The notes beneath the pieces are model-generated. The model did no database searches, was not told the origin of the DNA, and saw only the letters and a program-made list of their open reading frames with translations. 64,000 bases of DNA from Arthrobacter sp. N199823 (GTDB taxonomy: Bacteria; Actinomycetota; Actinomycetes; Actinomycetales; Micrococcaceae), in the NCBI RefSeq assembly GCF_002929705.1, contig NZ_PJIN01000003.1:310001-374000 (forward strand), in the 5' to 3' direction. The position numbers were made by a program, and so were the translations under genes. Shown one piece after another: positions 50,719-58,697 of this stretch. Positions within the stretch are counted from its first letter, which is position 1; each line of letters opens with the position of its first letter.

Positions 50719-51957
50719 ATGGGCAGTCAAGGGTTTGACAGGAGATATCCGGCGATGTTCCAGCCGGGAGGCGAGGGCGAAGATGGTGAGCTGTTTGTGC
50801 CGTCGCCGCTGCCGTCACGGAAAAGTCCAGACACGGCGCACTGGGATGTGCGTCCCCCCGGTCCGCCGGCGGTACGTACGGCCGCAGCCATCTGGCCGTC
50901 CGCGCCGTCCGTGGTGGAAGTTCCCTGTCTGTCGACGGGAGGCCTGGTAGCCGGACAGGGGCCACTGGTAGTTGACGCCCGCGACTCGGGGGATCTTGGA
51001 CCTAGCGGCTACGGGCAGGGCAACAACGATCCGGAGAGGCAAGAGCCAGACGGTCGCTATCCTGACGAGCGTGAGACAGCCAGCAACGATCCCGAGTGGC
51101 AAGATGGAGACAGCAACGATCTGGATGAAAGCCAGGCGGCGGGCCGCTCAGGGCGGGAGATTCAGTGGAACGCCAAAACCTGGGCCATCTGCCTTTCGGT
51201 CATTCTGCTGACCTTTGCCGGTTCGGCATTCTGTCTCCTTGCCACGCAAATCATCCCCGATGCAGCCAGCGTGGACCCCGCAGAGCATCAAGGGATCCCT
51301 GTGGCCCCCTGGGGTGTGCTAATCCTGCCGGGGGCTTCGGCGCTTCTTGCCGCGGCCTTGGGTATGCTGGCCGGTTTGTTCATTGCAGCAGCACGGCACT
51401 ACACCGCAAGGGCGTGGTGGCATCAGGGTGCCGCGGCAGCCGTGGGAATTGCGGCTTTGGCAGGCGGTTTCGTGGGGATTTTCAGCGAAATGTTGTTCGC
51501 CGAGACCCTCTACAATCCCGGCGCATTCCAAGAAAGCTATTACATCCCCTGGTTCATTGTGTTTCAGCAAGCAGCCTTGCAACTACTGCTATTGGGACTA
51601 GGCGCCCTCGCGCTGGTTGCAATCATCCGGCCGGGAAAGGGCGGTGTTCCCGGCAGGCCATCCATTCCGGTGGCCTTGTGGACAGGCATCCTCATGAGCT
51701 GTGCTGGGGTGTGGACCTGGTTTGCCTCGCAGCTGTATCCGCTGGTCGAGGGCCGGATGGTCACGGTGGACGAGCAGCAGAGCTACATGGTGCAGCCATG
51801 GACAAACATCATCAGCCAGGCAGGCGGACCGCTTGTTTTGGTCGGTTCCGCTGCCCTGTTCTTGTGGGTGTTTATGCTGGCGACTACACGGCGAACCGCC
51901 GTGGAACCGGTAATCGAGGACGAGTGGGAACAGGTGGCCGGCAATGAAGCGGGATGA
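50719..51957 (+). CDS. Tandem membrane protein A (RYPAMFQPGG family, function unknown)
   Basis: A 412-residue protein of no family I recognise. The extreme N-terminus GFDRRYPAMFQPGGEGED is shared with the next gene. A disordered, charged region follows to about residue 150. Six membrane segments come next, beginning AICLSVILLTFAGSAFCLLA and then PWGVLILPGASALLAAALGM. The last is GGPLVLVGSAALFLWVFMLA. A short acidic tail ends the protein. GTG/ATG choices upstream are weak; ATG 50719 directly precedes the shared motif. It overlaps the paralogue downstream by 14 bases, so the products are likely made together. Confidence 0.8.
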   Translation: MGSQGFDRRYPAMFQPGGEGEDGELFVPSPLPSRKSPDTAHWDVRPPGPPAVRTAAAIWPSAPSVVEVPCLSTGGLVAGQGPLVVDARDSGDLGPSGYGQGNNDPERQEPDGRYPDERETASNDPEWQDGDSNDLDESQAAGRSGREIQWNAKTWAICLSVILLTFAGSAFCLLATQIIPDAASVDPAEHQGIPVAPWGVLILPGASALLAAALGMLAGLFIAAARHYTARAWWHQGAAAAVGIAALAGGFVGIFSEMLFAETLYNPGAFQESYYIPWFIVFQQAALQLLLLGLGALALVAIIRPGKGGVPGRPSIPVALWTGILMSCAGVWTWFASQLYPLVEGRMVTVDEQQSYMVQPWTNIISQAGGPLVLVGSAALFLWVFMLATTRRTAVEPVIEDEWEQVAGNEAG

Positions 51958-53179
51958 ATTCGATGCGCGATACCCGGCGATGTTTCAGCCAGGCGGCGAG
52001 GACCACGACTTTCGGGTGGATATTCCGCAAGCTGCTCCGCAGAATTCGGACCACGCCAGCTTCCGTGCGCCGCAAGCACCCAGAGACGTTCGTGCCACGG
52101 CGGTTCGTGCCAGAGAAGCTCGTGCAACTGAGGCAGACGCCCGGGCAGGCAGTGGGGAACAACTATCTGAACACGCCATTGAATCGACGCACCGCCCCCA
52201 ACCCGAAGCTCGGGAAGGTCACACACGCCACTTCAGCTCCAATGACAATGACCATGACCATGACCATGACCACGAACACGAACACGAACATGAGTACGGC
52301 GAGCACGAGGAGCACCATCATTTCGCCTCACCTCTCACCCGGCGTGTGAGCCGTTGGTCCGCTAGATCGTGGGTTGTAGCCAGCCTGGCTATTCTGGTGG
52401 TCTTTGCCGGATCAGCATTCTGCCTCTTTGCGACCTTTCTCATTCCCAGTTCTGCAAGCCCCAATGCAACTGCCTTTCACGACGTGCTGGTGATTCCTTG
52501 GGGGAACATGATTTTTCCTGGTGGGCCGGCTTTCTTGGCGGCCGGTCTGGGCATGTTTGCGGCCATGTTTTTGCTGGCCGCGCGCCATTACCCAACGTTG
52601 GCGTGGCGGTTTCAAGCAGTGGCGGCTTTGGGCGGGCTGGTAACGCTTGGAATCGGGTTAATGGCGGTGTTCAGCGAACACCTTTTTAGCCAATTGCTCT
52701 ACAAACTCCCCAACTACCAAGAGAACAGTAACCCTCTACAGTGGTACACGGTGTTCGCCTTGACCGCTGTGCAACTGATGATTCTGGGACCAATCATTCT
52801 GGCTCTCGTTGTGGTCCTCCGCCCGGGTAGAAAAGGGACTCCGGGCACAGTCACACCTAAGACGACGTTCTGGACAGGCACGTGCATCACCGCAGCTGGC
52901 GTGTGGGCGTGGTGTACCCCGCAACTATTTCCTTTGGCGCGGGGCACCACCGTGAAACTTATGGAAGGCCAACAGATAGAGACCATGCCGTGGACGTACA
53001 ACCTGTCCCAGACCGGCGGCCCTCTCATCCTTGTGGGGACGGCTGTGCTGTTCTGGTGGGTCCTGATCCTGGCCACCAGTCACCGTGTGCTGGTGGAGAC
53101 AACCCCGGTGGAGACTGGCAGCGATGACGCCGGTCCCCTCGAGACCGCAGAAGGCAGCTATATCCAGGGCCCGCCATGA
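51944..53179 (+). CDS. Tandem membrane protein B (RYPAMFQPGG family, His/Asp/Glu-rich)
   Basis: A 411-residue paralogue of the preceding protein. It has the same N-terminal motif (EFDARYPAMFQPGGEDHD) and the same six-helix region (VASLAILVVFAGSAFCLFAT, then WGNMIFPGGPAFLAAGLGMF; GGPLILVGTAVLFWWVLILA near the end). Its linker carries a metal-binding-like run of alternating His and Asp/Glu (residues about 100-125, DHDHDHDHEHEHEHE) absent from protein A. Two similar membrane proteins made from overlapping genes could form a heteromeric complex. No function can be assigned. Confidence 0.8.
   Translation: MKRDEFDARYPAMFQPGGEDHDFRVDIPQAAPQNSDHASFRAPQAPRDVRATAVRAREARATEADARAGSGEQLSEHAIESTHRPQPEAREGHTRHFSSNDNDHDHDHDHEHEHEHEYGEHEEHHHFASPLTRRVSRWSARSWVVASLAILVVFAGSAFCLFATFLIPSSASPNATAFHDVLVIPWGNMIFPGGPAFLAAGLGMFAAMFLLAARHYPTLAWRFQAVAALGGLVTLGIGLMAVFSEHLFSQLLYKLPNYQENSNPLQWYTVFALTAVQLMILGPIILALVVVLRPGRKGTPGTVTPKTTFWTGTCITAAGVWAWCTPQLFPLARGTTVKLMEGQQIETMPWTYNLSQTGGPLILVGTAVLFWWVLILATSHRVLVETTPVETGSDDAGPLETAEGSYIQGPP
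52241..52300 (+). repeat. Hexanucleotide repeat encoding the His/Asp/Glu run
   Basis: Ten hexamers of the form (A/C)A(T/C)GA(C/A/G) encode alternating Asn/His with Asp/Glu. The unit stays in frame, so slippage would change only the length of the acidic-histidine run. Confidence 0.88.
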
Positions 53180-53302
53180 GTCCAGACACTTATTGCGCCT
53201 GGGTAAGCCGCGGGGAAGCTGTTGTCCAAGCCACCCGCCGTTGTACAGTCAGTGCTAGAACTCCGGCACAGTGACGTGTCGGGCACCGCGAAAGGTTGCT
53301 TC

Positions 53303-54124
53303 ATGAAATATGTAGTGGGATACCGGCCAGATGAGCGTGGCGCTGATGCCGTTGCTCTTGCCACGGTCATCGCCAGAACTCAAGGTGCGCAACTGCATCT
53401 GGTTCATGTGGTTCATGACGACAAGAACGTGGATGACGATGTAGAAAAACAAGCGTTGGGCATGGTGTCCAGTGATGTTGAGGCCACCTTTTCTACTCGC
53501 GTTGCCGATTCCTTTGTCCACGGACTGATCGATGCCGCCAAAGAGGATGACGCCGTCATCATTGTGGTGGGTGCCGCTAGCAACGGCCTCTTCAAGCGTT
53601 TCACCCTGGGCTCGGTGGCCAACGGGCTGCTCCATGCATCGCCTGTTCCCGTGGCACTCGCCCCTCGCGGATATAACCGCAAAGCTCCGCTGACGCGACT
53701 GACTGTCATGACCGGAATGCGTGCGGGATGGCAGGCAGTGCTCGACGTCGGCACCACCGCAGCCTCCCGGCGCCACGTGCCACTGCGGCTGGTTTCTGTA
53801 GTGGAAATCGACCAGTTGAATCAAACCGATTTTGATCTCGACAACGCCTTGAGCCCGGCTAAGCAGCATGTAAACACGGTGCTGAGCGCGGCCGCCGCCA
53901 AGCTCCCGGACAACAAGGTTACTGTCACGCTCGCGCACGGCCGCAACATTGAAGAAGCCATTGACGGGATCGGCTGGAAATCCGGTGAACTGGTGGTGGT
54001 CGGATCCAGCCGTCTCGCCGAAAACCGCAAGATCTTCCTCGGCTCCACGGCCAACAAGATCCTGCGCTCGCTGCCGGTGCCCATGGTGGTTGTCCCGCGC
54101 GACTTCGTATCACCTGGAATCTGA
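53303..54124 (+). CDS. Tandem-domain universal stress protein
   Basis: A 273-residue protein with two USP domains. The ATP-loop motifs GxxGxxxxxxxxxG(S/T) are VGAASNGLFKRFTLGSVANG in domain 1 and GSSRLAENRKIFLGSTANK in domain 2 (from about residue 230). The ATG at 53303 (MKYVVGYRPDERG) begins the first strand. The open frame upstream to 53222 is not supported. Family members bind ATP and act in stress and dormancy. It follows the tandem membrane pair on the same strand after about 120 bases, so a link is possible. Confidence 0.9.
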   Translation: MKYVVGYRPDERGADAVALATVIARTQGAQLHLVHVVHDDKNVDDDVEKQALGMVSSDVEATFSTRVADSFVHGLIDAAKEDDAVIIVVGAASNGLFKRFTLGSVANGLLHASPVPVALAPRGYNRKAPLTRLTVMTGMRAGWQAVLDVGTTAASRRHVPLRLVSVVEIDQLNQTDFDLDNALSPAKQHVNTVLSAAAAKLPDNKVTVTLAHGRNIEEAIDGIGWKSGELVVVGSSRLAENRKIFLGSTANKILRSLPVPMVVVPRDFVSPGI

Positions 54125-54139
54125 GACGTTTGAGGGCCG

Positions 54140-55534
54140 TTACTTCTCCAGGAAAGCGTCGCTGAACAGGAGCTGCAGGCCCTCTGCCATGGTGGGGTGT
54201 GCGATCACGGCATCGCGCAGGCGCTGGTAGGGCAGCTGGCCGAGCATGGCCATCTGCACCACGGCAATCACTTCACTGGAGTCATGGCCCAGCAGGCTGA
54301 CACCGAGGATCTGGTCAGTAGCGCGGTCAACCACGGCTTTCCAGATGCCGTCCAGATGACCCACTGTGCGTGCGCGGGGGATGGCTGTCACGGGCATGCT
54401 TGCCACCCGAATGTCGTGTCCGGCGGCTCGGGCGTCCGCCTCGGAGAGGCCCACGCGGCCCAGCTCCGGCGTGGTGAAAACACCGTACGGAATGAGCCGA
54501 TCGCGGGTGCTGTGCAGCGAATCTTCTGAGGTGGCCGCAAGATTCGCCTTCAGAATGCGGTAATCGTTCCATGACGCATGGGTGAACTGTGGTGATCCTG
54601 CCACATCTCCGGCAGCCCACACACCAGGGGCCGTGGTCCGCAGGAATTCATCCACCTGGACCAGTCCCTTGTCTGTAAGTTCGACGCCGGCCTCCTCAAG
54701 TCCCAGCTGGGCCGTGACGGGTTCGCGGCCCAGAGCTACCAAGATCTCTGCTGCCTCTGCGGTGGTGCCGTCAGAGAGTGAAACGGTGACGGTGCCGTTG
54801 GAACGGGAGACCGATTCGGCCGAGACACCCAACCGCACGCTCACGCCGTCGGACTCTAGAGCGCTGGCAACGGCCGACGAGACATCAGCGTCTTCACGGG
54901 GGAGCAGGGCATCCCCGCGCTGGATGATGGTGACGGCGACGCCCATGATGGCCAGCATGGAAGCGAATTCGCAGCCGATATATCCGCCGCCCAGGATGAT
55001 GATGCTCTCGGGCAGTTCGGCCAGGGTCAAGATGCTGGTGCTGGTCAAGGGGGCTGCCGCGTGTAGGCCGGGAAGGTCTGGAACGGAGGGCACCATCCCG
55101 GTGTTGACCACCACGTTGGTGCCGGACAGCGTGCGGCGCGTGCCGGCGTCGTCGCTCACTTCAATGGTGTGCGGGCCGGTGAAGCGGGCTTCGCCAATCA
55201 CCAAATCCATGCCGGACGCCAGGAAGGACTTGCGCTGTCCTGCAACCATGGTGCCCACCACATCCTCCTTGCGGGCGCGCAGCAGGTTGATGTTGATGGC
55301 GGGGGAGTCGGTGGCGTCAATGCCGAATTCCGCAGCCCGCCGGGTGAGCGCCAGCAACCGGGCACTGTTGACGAGTGTTTTTGTGGGGATGCAGGCGACA
55401 TTGATACAGGTGCCGCCAATCATGCCACGTTCCACCATTGCTACGCGTTGGCCAGCTGCTGCCAGATCCATCGCTAAGGATTTTCCTGCCTTGCCGCCTC
55501 CGACTACCAGAAGGTCAAAGTTTTCCGTTGTCAA
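54140..55534 (-). CDS. FAD-dependent pyridine nucleotide-disulfide oxidoreductase
   Basis: A 464-residue flavoprotein of the dihydrolipoamide dehydrogenase / mercuric reductase group. The FAD site is FDLLVVGGGKAGKSLAMDLA. The redox disulfide is C43/C48 in GGTCINVACIPTKTL. The NAD(P) site is IIILGGGYIGCEFASMLAIMG, and PGVWAAGDVAGSPQFTHASW follows. The C-terminal dimer domain has the segment AVIAHPTMAEGLQLLF, including the His of the active-site HP motif. No partner 2-oxo acid dehydrogenase or mer genes are nearby, so the substrate is open. It is transcribed towards the stress gene and precedes nothing else on its strand. Confidence 0.9.
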   Translation of the reverse strand: MTTENFDLLVVGGGKAGKSLAMDLAAAGQRVAMVERGMIGGTCINVACIPTKTLVNSARLLALTRRAAEFGIDATDSPAININLLRARKEDVVGTMVAGQRKSFLASGMDLVIGEARFTGPHTIEVSDDAGTRRTLSGTNVVVNTGMVPSVPDLPGLHAAAPLTSTSILTLAELPESIIILGGGYIGCEFASMLAIMGVAVTIIQRGDALLPREDADVSSAVASALESDGVSVRLGVSAESVSRSNGTVTVSLSDGTTAEAAEILVALGREPVTAQLGLEEAGVELTDKGLVQVDEFLRTTAPGVWAAGDVAGSPQFTHASWNDYRILKANLAATSEDSLHSTRDRLIPYGVFTTPELGRVGLSEADARAAGHDIRVASMPVTAIPRARTVGHLDGIWKAVVDRATDQILGVSLLGHDSSEVIAVVQMAMLGQLPYQRLRDAVIAHPTMAEGLQLLFSDAFLEK

Positions 55535-55557
55535 AAGTGTTCCTTACGTAGCTTTGG

Positions 55558-56550
55558 TCAGGAATTTGCTGGAGCTAAGCTTCGCAGTCGGGATGACTTG
55601 CGATAGTGCAGGAGCATGTCGGTCACAAGGATGATCAGGGCCACCCAGACGATCGCGAAGCCGATCCACCGTTCAACGCTCATGTGTTCATCCAGAAGGG
55701 TGATGGCGATGATGAACTGCACCACTGGGGTCATGAACTGCAACAGGCCGATGCCGGTCATGGACAGGCGCCGGGCTGAGGCGCCAAAGAACAGTAGGGG
55801 CACGGCGGTCACAATGCCGGCGGAGGCCATCAACCAGAAGTGGCCTGCGCCCATCCCTGTCAGCGTGGCCTGACCCATGAGTGTCACTATCACGATGGCT
55901 GCGATGGCGAAGGGCGTCAGTACTGCGGTTTCAATACTGAGGCTGGTGATGGCGTCTACCCTGCCGCCCACGCGGTTCTTGACGAAGCCATAGAGTCCAA
56001 AGCTAGCTGCCAGAATGAGGGCGATCCAAGGCAGTTTGCCGTAACTGAACGTCAGGACCACCACAGCCACGAAGCCAATGCCGACGGCCGTCCACTGCAA
56101 GGGGCGTAGCCGTTCTTTGAGTAGAATGACGCCTAGTAGCACGGAGAAGAGGGGATTGATGAAGTACCCCAGGGAGGCTTCAATGGTGTTGCCGGTGGTT
56201 ACCGCAAAGACATAGGTGAGCCAGTTGATCACGATGAGGAAACCCGCAATGGTCAGAGTCCCCATGATGCGCCGGCTTCTCAGAGCGGCGCCAATCTTGC
56301 CCCAGCCGCGCGACACGGTGATGATGATCGCGCAAAAGATCACTGACCAGACCACGCGGTTGGCCACAATTTCAATGCTGTTGGCTGGAATGAGCAAGAT
56401 GAAGTACAGCGGCATTAAGCCCCACAAGCCGTAGGCGCCTACGCCGTAGAGCGCACCCTTTGCGCCCTCGGACCGGGCAGGTTTGAGTGCCTTTTGTTGT
56501 TTACCGGAAGTGCCGCTTATTTGAGGTTTGCTTTGTGTCACACAGCCCAT
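55558..56550 (-). CDS. rarD: EamA family transporter, RarD type
   Basis: A 330-residue membrane protein with ten helices in two EamA halves. GALYGVGAYGLWGLMPLYFILL is the RarD signature start. ANRVVWSVIFCAIIITVSRG follows, then the loop VFAVTTGNTIEASLGYFINPL and FFGASARRLSMTGIGLLQFM. RarD proteins are linked to chloramphenicol resistance in E. coli, but the natural substrate is not known. It lies upstream of the disulfide oxidoreductase on the same strand, 23 bases apart, so the two may share a transcript. Confidence 0.9.
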   Translation of the reverse strand: MGCVTQSKPQISGTSGKQQKALKPARSEGAKGALYGVGAYGLWGLMPLYFILLIPANSIEIVANRVVWSVIFCAIIITVSRGWGKIGAALRSRRIMGTLTIAGFLIVINWLTYVFAVTTGNTIEASLGYFINPLFSVLLGVILLKERLRPLQWTAVGIGFVAVVVLTFSYGKLPWIALILAASFGLYGFVKNRVGGRVDAITSLSIETAVLTPFAIAAIVIVTLMGQATLTGMGAGHFWLMASAGIVTAVPLLFFGASARRLSMTGIGLLQFMTPVVQFIIAITLLDEHMSVERWIGFAIVWVALIILVTDMLLHYRKSSRLRSLAPANS

Positions 56551-56908
56551 AACAACACCAATAGCAATTAAATGCCATGTCCACTTGGAAGTGACTGGAC
56601 GGCAACGTCCGTGTCAGTTGTTCGCGCGGGTTTGAGAACACGGGCGCCACCTGGCCGTTGGCCTGCGGAAACCGCTTCTCGGTCAGAAGGCGTCCCTAAG
56701 GAAACCGCCACAATTTCGGGGCGAAGCAGCCAGTTATTTGCTGTTGTTGCCCGTGAGTAGTTGATCACTTTCTCAGACGGACTCTTTCGGGCGCCGGTTG
56801 TAGCCAATTAGACTAAGAAAGTAGCGCTTAATTCGCGCTTCCTTGTGCAACAGTTTAACCAGCGACCCTGCTGATGTTGCGATTCTTCGGTTCGGAAGGA
56901 CTTCTGTC
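56551..56908. other. Intergenic region between rarD and the second fprA
   Basis: Divergent promoter region. A 79-codon minus-strand frame (56568-56807) lacks family motifs and a ribosome site and is not annotated. GGAAGGA at 56894-56900 is the ribosome site for the downstream gene. I see no operator, riboswitch or mobile element. Confidence 0.5.
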
Positions 56909-58324
56909 TTGGCTAACTTGAGCACCACCCGCCCCATCCGCGTTGCCATCATCGGCTCTGGCCCGGCGGGCGTGTATGCGGCGGACATTCTGACGAAGTC
57001 CCAGGAAGTGGCTGGCGGGGACATCCAGGTGAGTATTGACCTCTTTGAATCGCAGCCCGCGCCGTACGGCCTGATCCGCTATGGCGTCGCCCCAGATCAC
57101 CCCAGGATCAAGGGCATCATGAACGCCCTGCATAAGGTGCTGGACCGTGGGGATATCCGCTTCTTTGGCAATGTCATGTACGGCCGGGATCTGACGCTCA
57201 CGGATTTGCGGGCCCACTACGACGCAATCATCTTCGCCACGGGGGCCACGAAGGATGCCGTGATGGACATCCCCGGGATCGAGTTGGATGGCTCCTATGG
57301 CGGTGCTGACTTTGTCTCCTGGTACGACGGTCACCCCGATGTCTCCCGCGAATGGCCCCTGACGGCCAAGGAAATCGCCGTCATCGGAAACGGCAATGTT
57401 GCCCTCGATGTGGCCCGCGTGCTCTCCAAGCATGCCGATGACATGCTCGTCACGGAGATCCCGGACAACGTCTACGCGGGGCTGAAGACTTCACCTGTCA
57501 CCGATGTGCACATCTTTGGTCGCCGCGGTCCCGCCCAAGTGAAATTCACACCGTTGGAACTGCGCGAACTTTCGCACTCGCGCGACGTTGACATTGTGCT
57601 CTACGAGGAGGACTTCGATTTTGACGAGGCCTCCGATGCCGCCATTAGGAGCAATAACCAGGTCAAGATCATGGTCAACACTTTGACTAATTGGCTTGCG
57701 GAAGAGCACGACGAAACCCGGGTTCCGGCGTCGCGCCGCCTCCACCTGCACTTCCTCCATACGCCCGTGGAAATCACCGGCACCGATGGGCGCGTTAGCG
57801 GCATTAAGTTTGAGCGCAATGAATTGGATGGCACGGGCAATGTCCGTGGCACGGGCGAGTTCATCGACTACCCGGTCCAGGCCGTGTATCGGGCCGTCGG
57901 TTATTTGGGTTCAGAGCTGGCCGAGATTGATTTTGATGCCCGCCGAGGCGTCATTCCGAACGACGGCGGACGTGTCCTGAGTGCCGACGGGACCCATGTG
58001 CCGGGCATCTATGCCACGGGCTGGATCAAGCGTGGACCGGTGGGTCTGATTGGCAGCACCAAGGGTGATGCCTTGGAGACCATTGGCTGCCTATTGGAGG
58101 ACCGACTCAGCCTGCCCGTGGCGCAGTTCCCCGGGGAGCAGGACGTGAGCGACTTGCTGGAATCTCGCGGTGTGGAATTCACTACCTGGGAAGGCTGGAA
58201 CAAGCTGGACGCTCACGAGAAGCACCTGGGTGAAAGCTACAACGCTGCTCACGGCGTTGCCGTAGTGCGCGAACGGATCAAGGTTGTTGACCGCGAACAG
58301 ATGGTCAACATTTCCAAGAAATAG
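56909..58324 (+). CDS. fprA: FprA-type ferredoxin-NADP reductase, second copy
   Basis: A 471-residue paralogue of the reductase at 42224. It has the same landmarks: VAIIGSGPAGVYAADILTKS, APYGLIRYGVAPDHPRIK, IAVIGNGNVALDVARVLSKH, FGRRGPAQVKFTPLELREL, YATGWIKRGPVGLIGSTK. Long stretches of DNA are near-identical in the central part, while N- and C-termini differ. It therefore derives from duplication. TTG 56909 follows GGAAGGA by 8 bases; the ATG-less frame upstream to 56843 is not needed. It is a stand-alone gene, not next to a ferredoxin. Confidence 0.9.
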   Translation: MANLSTTRPIRVAIIGSGPAGVYAADILTKSQEVAGGDIQVSIDLFESQPAPYGLIRYGVAPDHPRIKGIMNALHKVLDRGDIRFFGNVMYGRDLTLTDLRAHYDAIIFATGATKDAVMDIPGIELDGSYGGADFVSWYDGHPDVSREWPLTAKEIAVIGNGNVALDVARVLSKHADDMLVTEIPDNVYAGLKTSPVTDVHIFGRRGPAQVKFTPLELRELSHSRDVDIVLYEEDFDFDEASDAAIRSNNQVKIMVNTLTNWLAEEHDETRVPASRRLHLHFLHTPVEITGTDGRVSGIKFERNELDGTGNVRGTGEFIDYPVQAVYRAVGYLGSELAEIDFDARRGVIPNDGGRVLSADGTHVPGIYATGWIKRGPVGLIGSTKGDALETIGCLLEDRLSLPVAQFPGEQDVSDLLESRGVEFTTWEGWNKLDAHEKHLGESYNAAHGVAVVRERIKVVDREQMVNISKK

Positions 58325-58370
58325 CAGCCGCCAACCGCAGGACGAACTCTTGCAGCGGGTAAGGCACTTT

Positions 58371-58399
58371 GTGGCCCCAAACCTCCGGTTTGGGGCCAC
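58371..58399 (+). terminator. Terminator after the second fprA
   Basis: A perfect 13-bp stem GTGGCCCCAAACC with a 3-base loop (58371-58399), followed by AATCATT. It lies 46 bases past the stop. Confidence 0.85.
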
Positions 58400-58697
58400 A
58401 ATCATTTGGCTGTCAGCTCTTCCACGCCGACGGAAATGGGCTGGGACGGTGGGCACGTTCATGGTCAGGGTGCCCACTCCTGGCATCCTGCACGGCTATC
58501 CCGTGAAAATCAGTGTGGCGGCCAGTGGTGCGGAGAGCTTCAACGGCTGGATCTGGTTCAAATAGGAAACTTGGGTGACGCGCCAAGACGGACACAACGT
58601 CTCATGATTTGAGATAAAGTATTTGAAATTGAAGACTTCTGGTAGTGCTTCGCTAATGTGGTGAAGTTGCAAAATACCCGACGATTAAGCGGTCATT
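58400..58697. other. Intergenic region before the APC permease
   Basis: Nothing coding is supported. A short frame on each strand has no motifs. The AT-rich right end (58600-58697, with TTTGAGATAAAG and TATTTGAAATTG) is promoter-like for the permease gene. Confidence 0.45.

Noticed and set aside
58284-58565. A 93-codon frame after the second fprA
   Set aside because: It crosses the fprA terminator hairpin and has no ribosome site or homologous motif.
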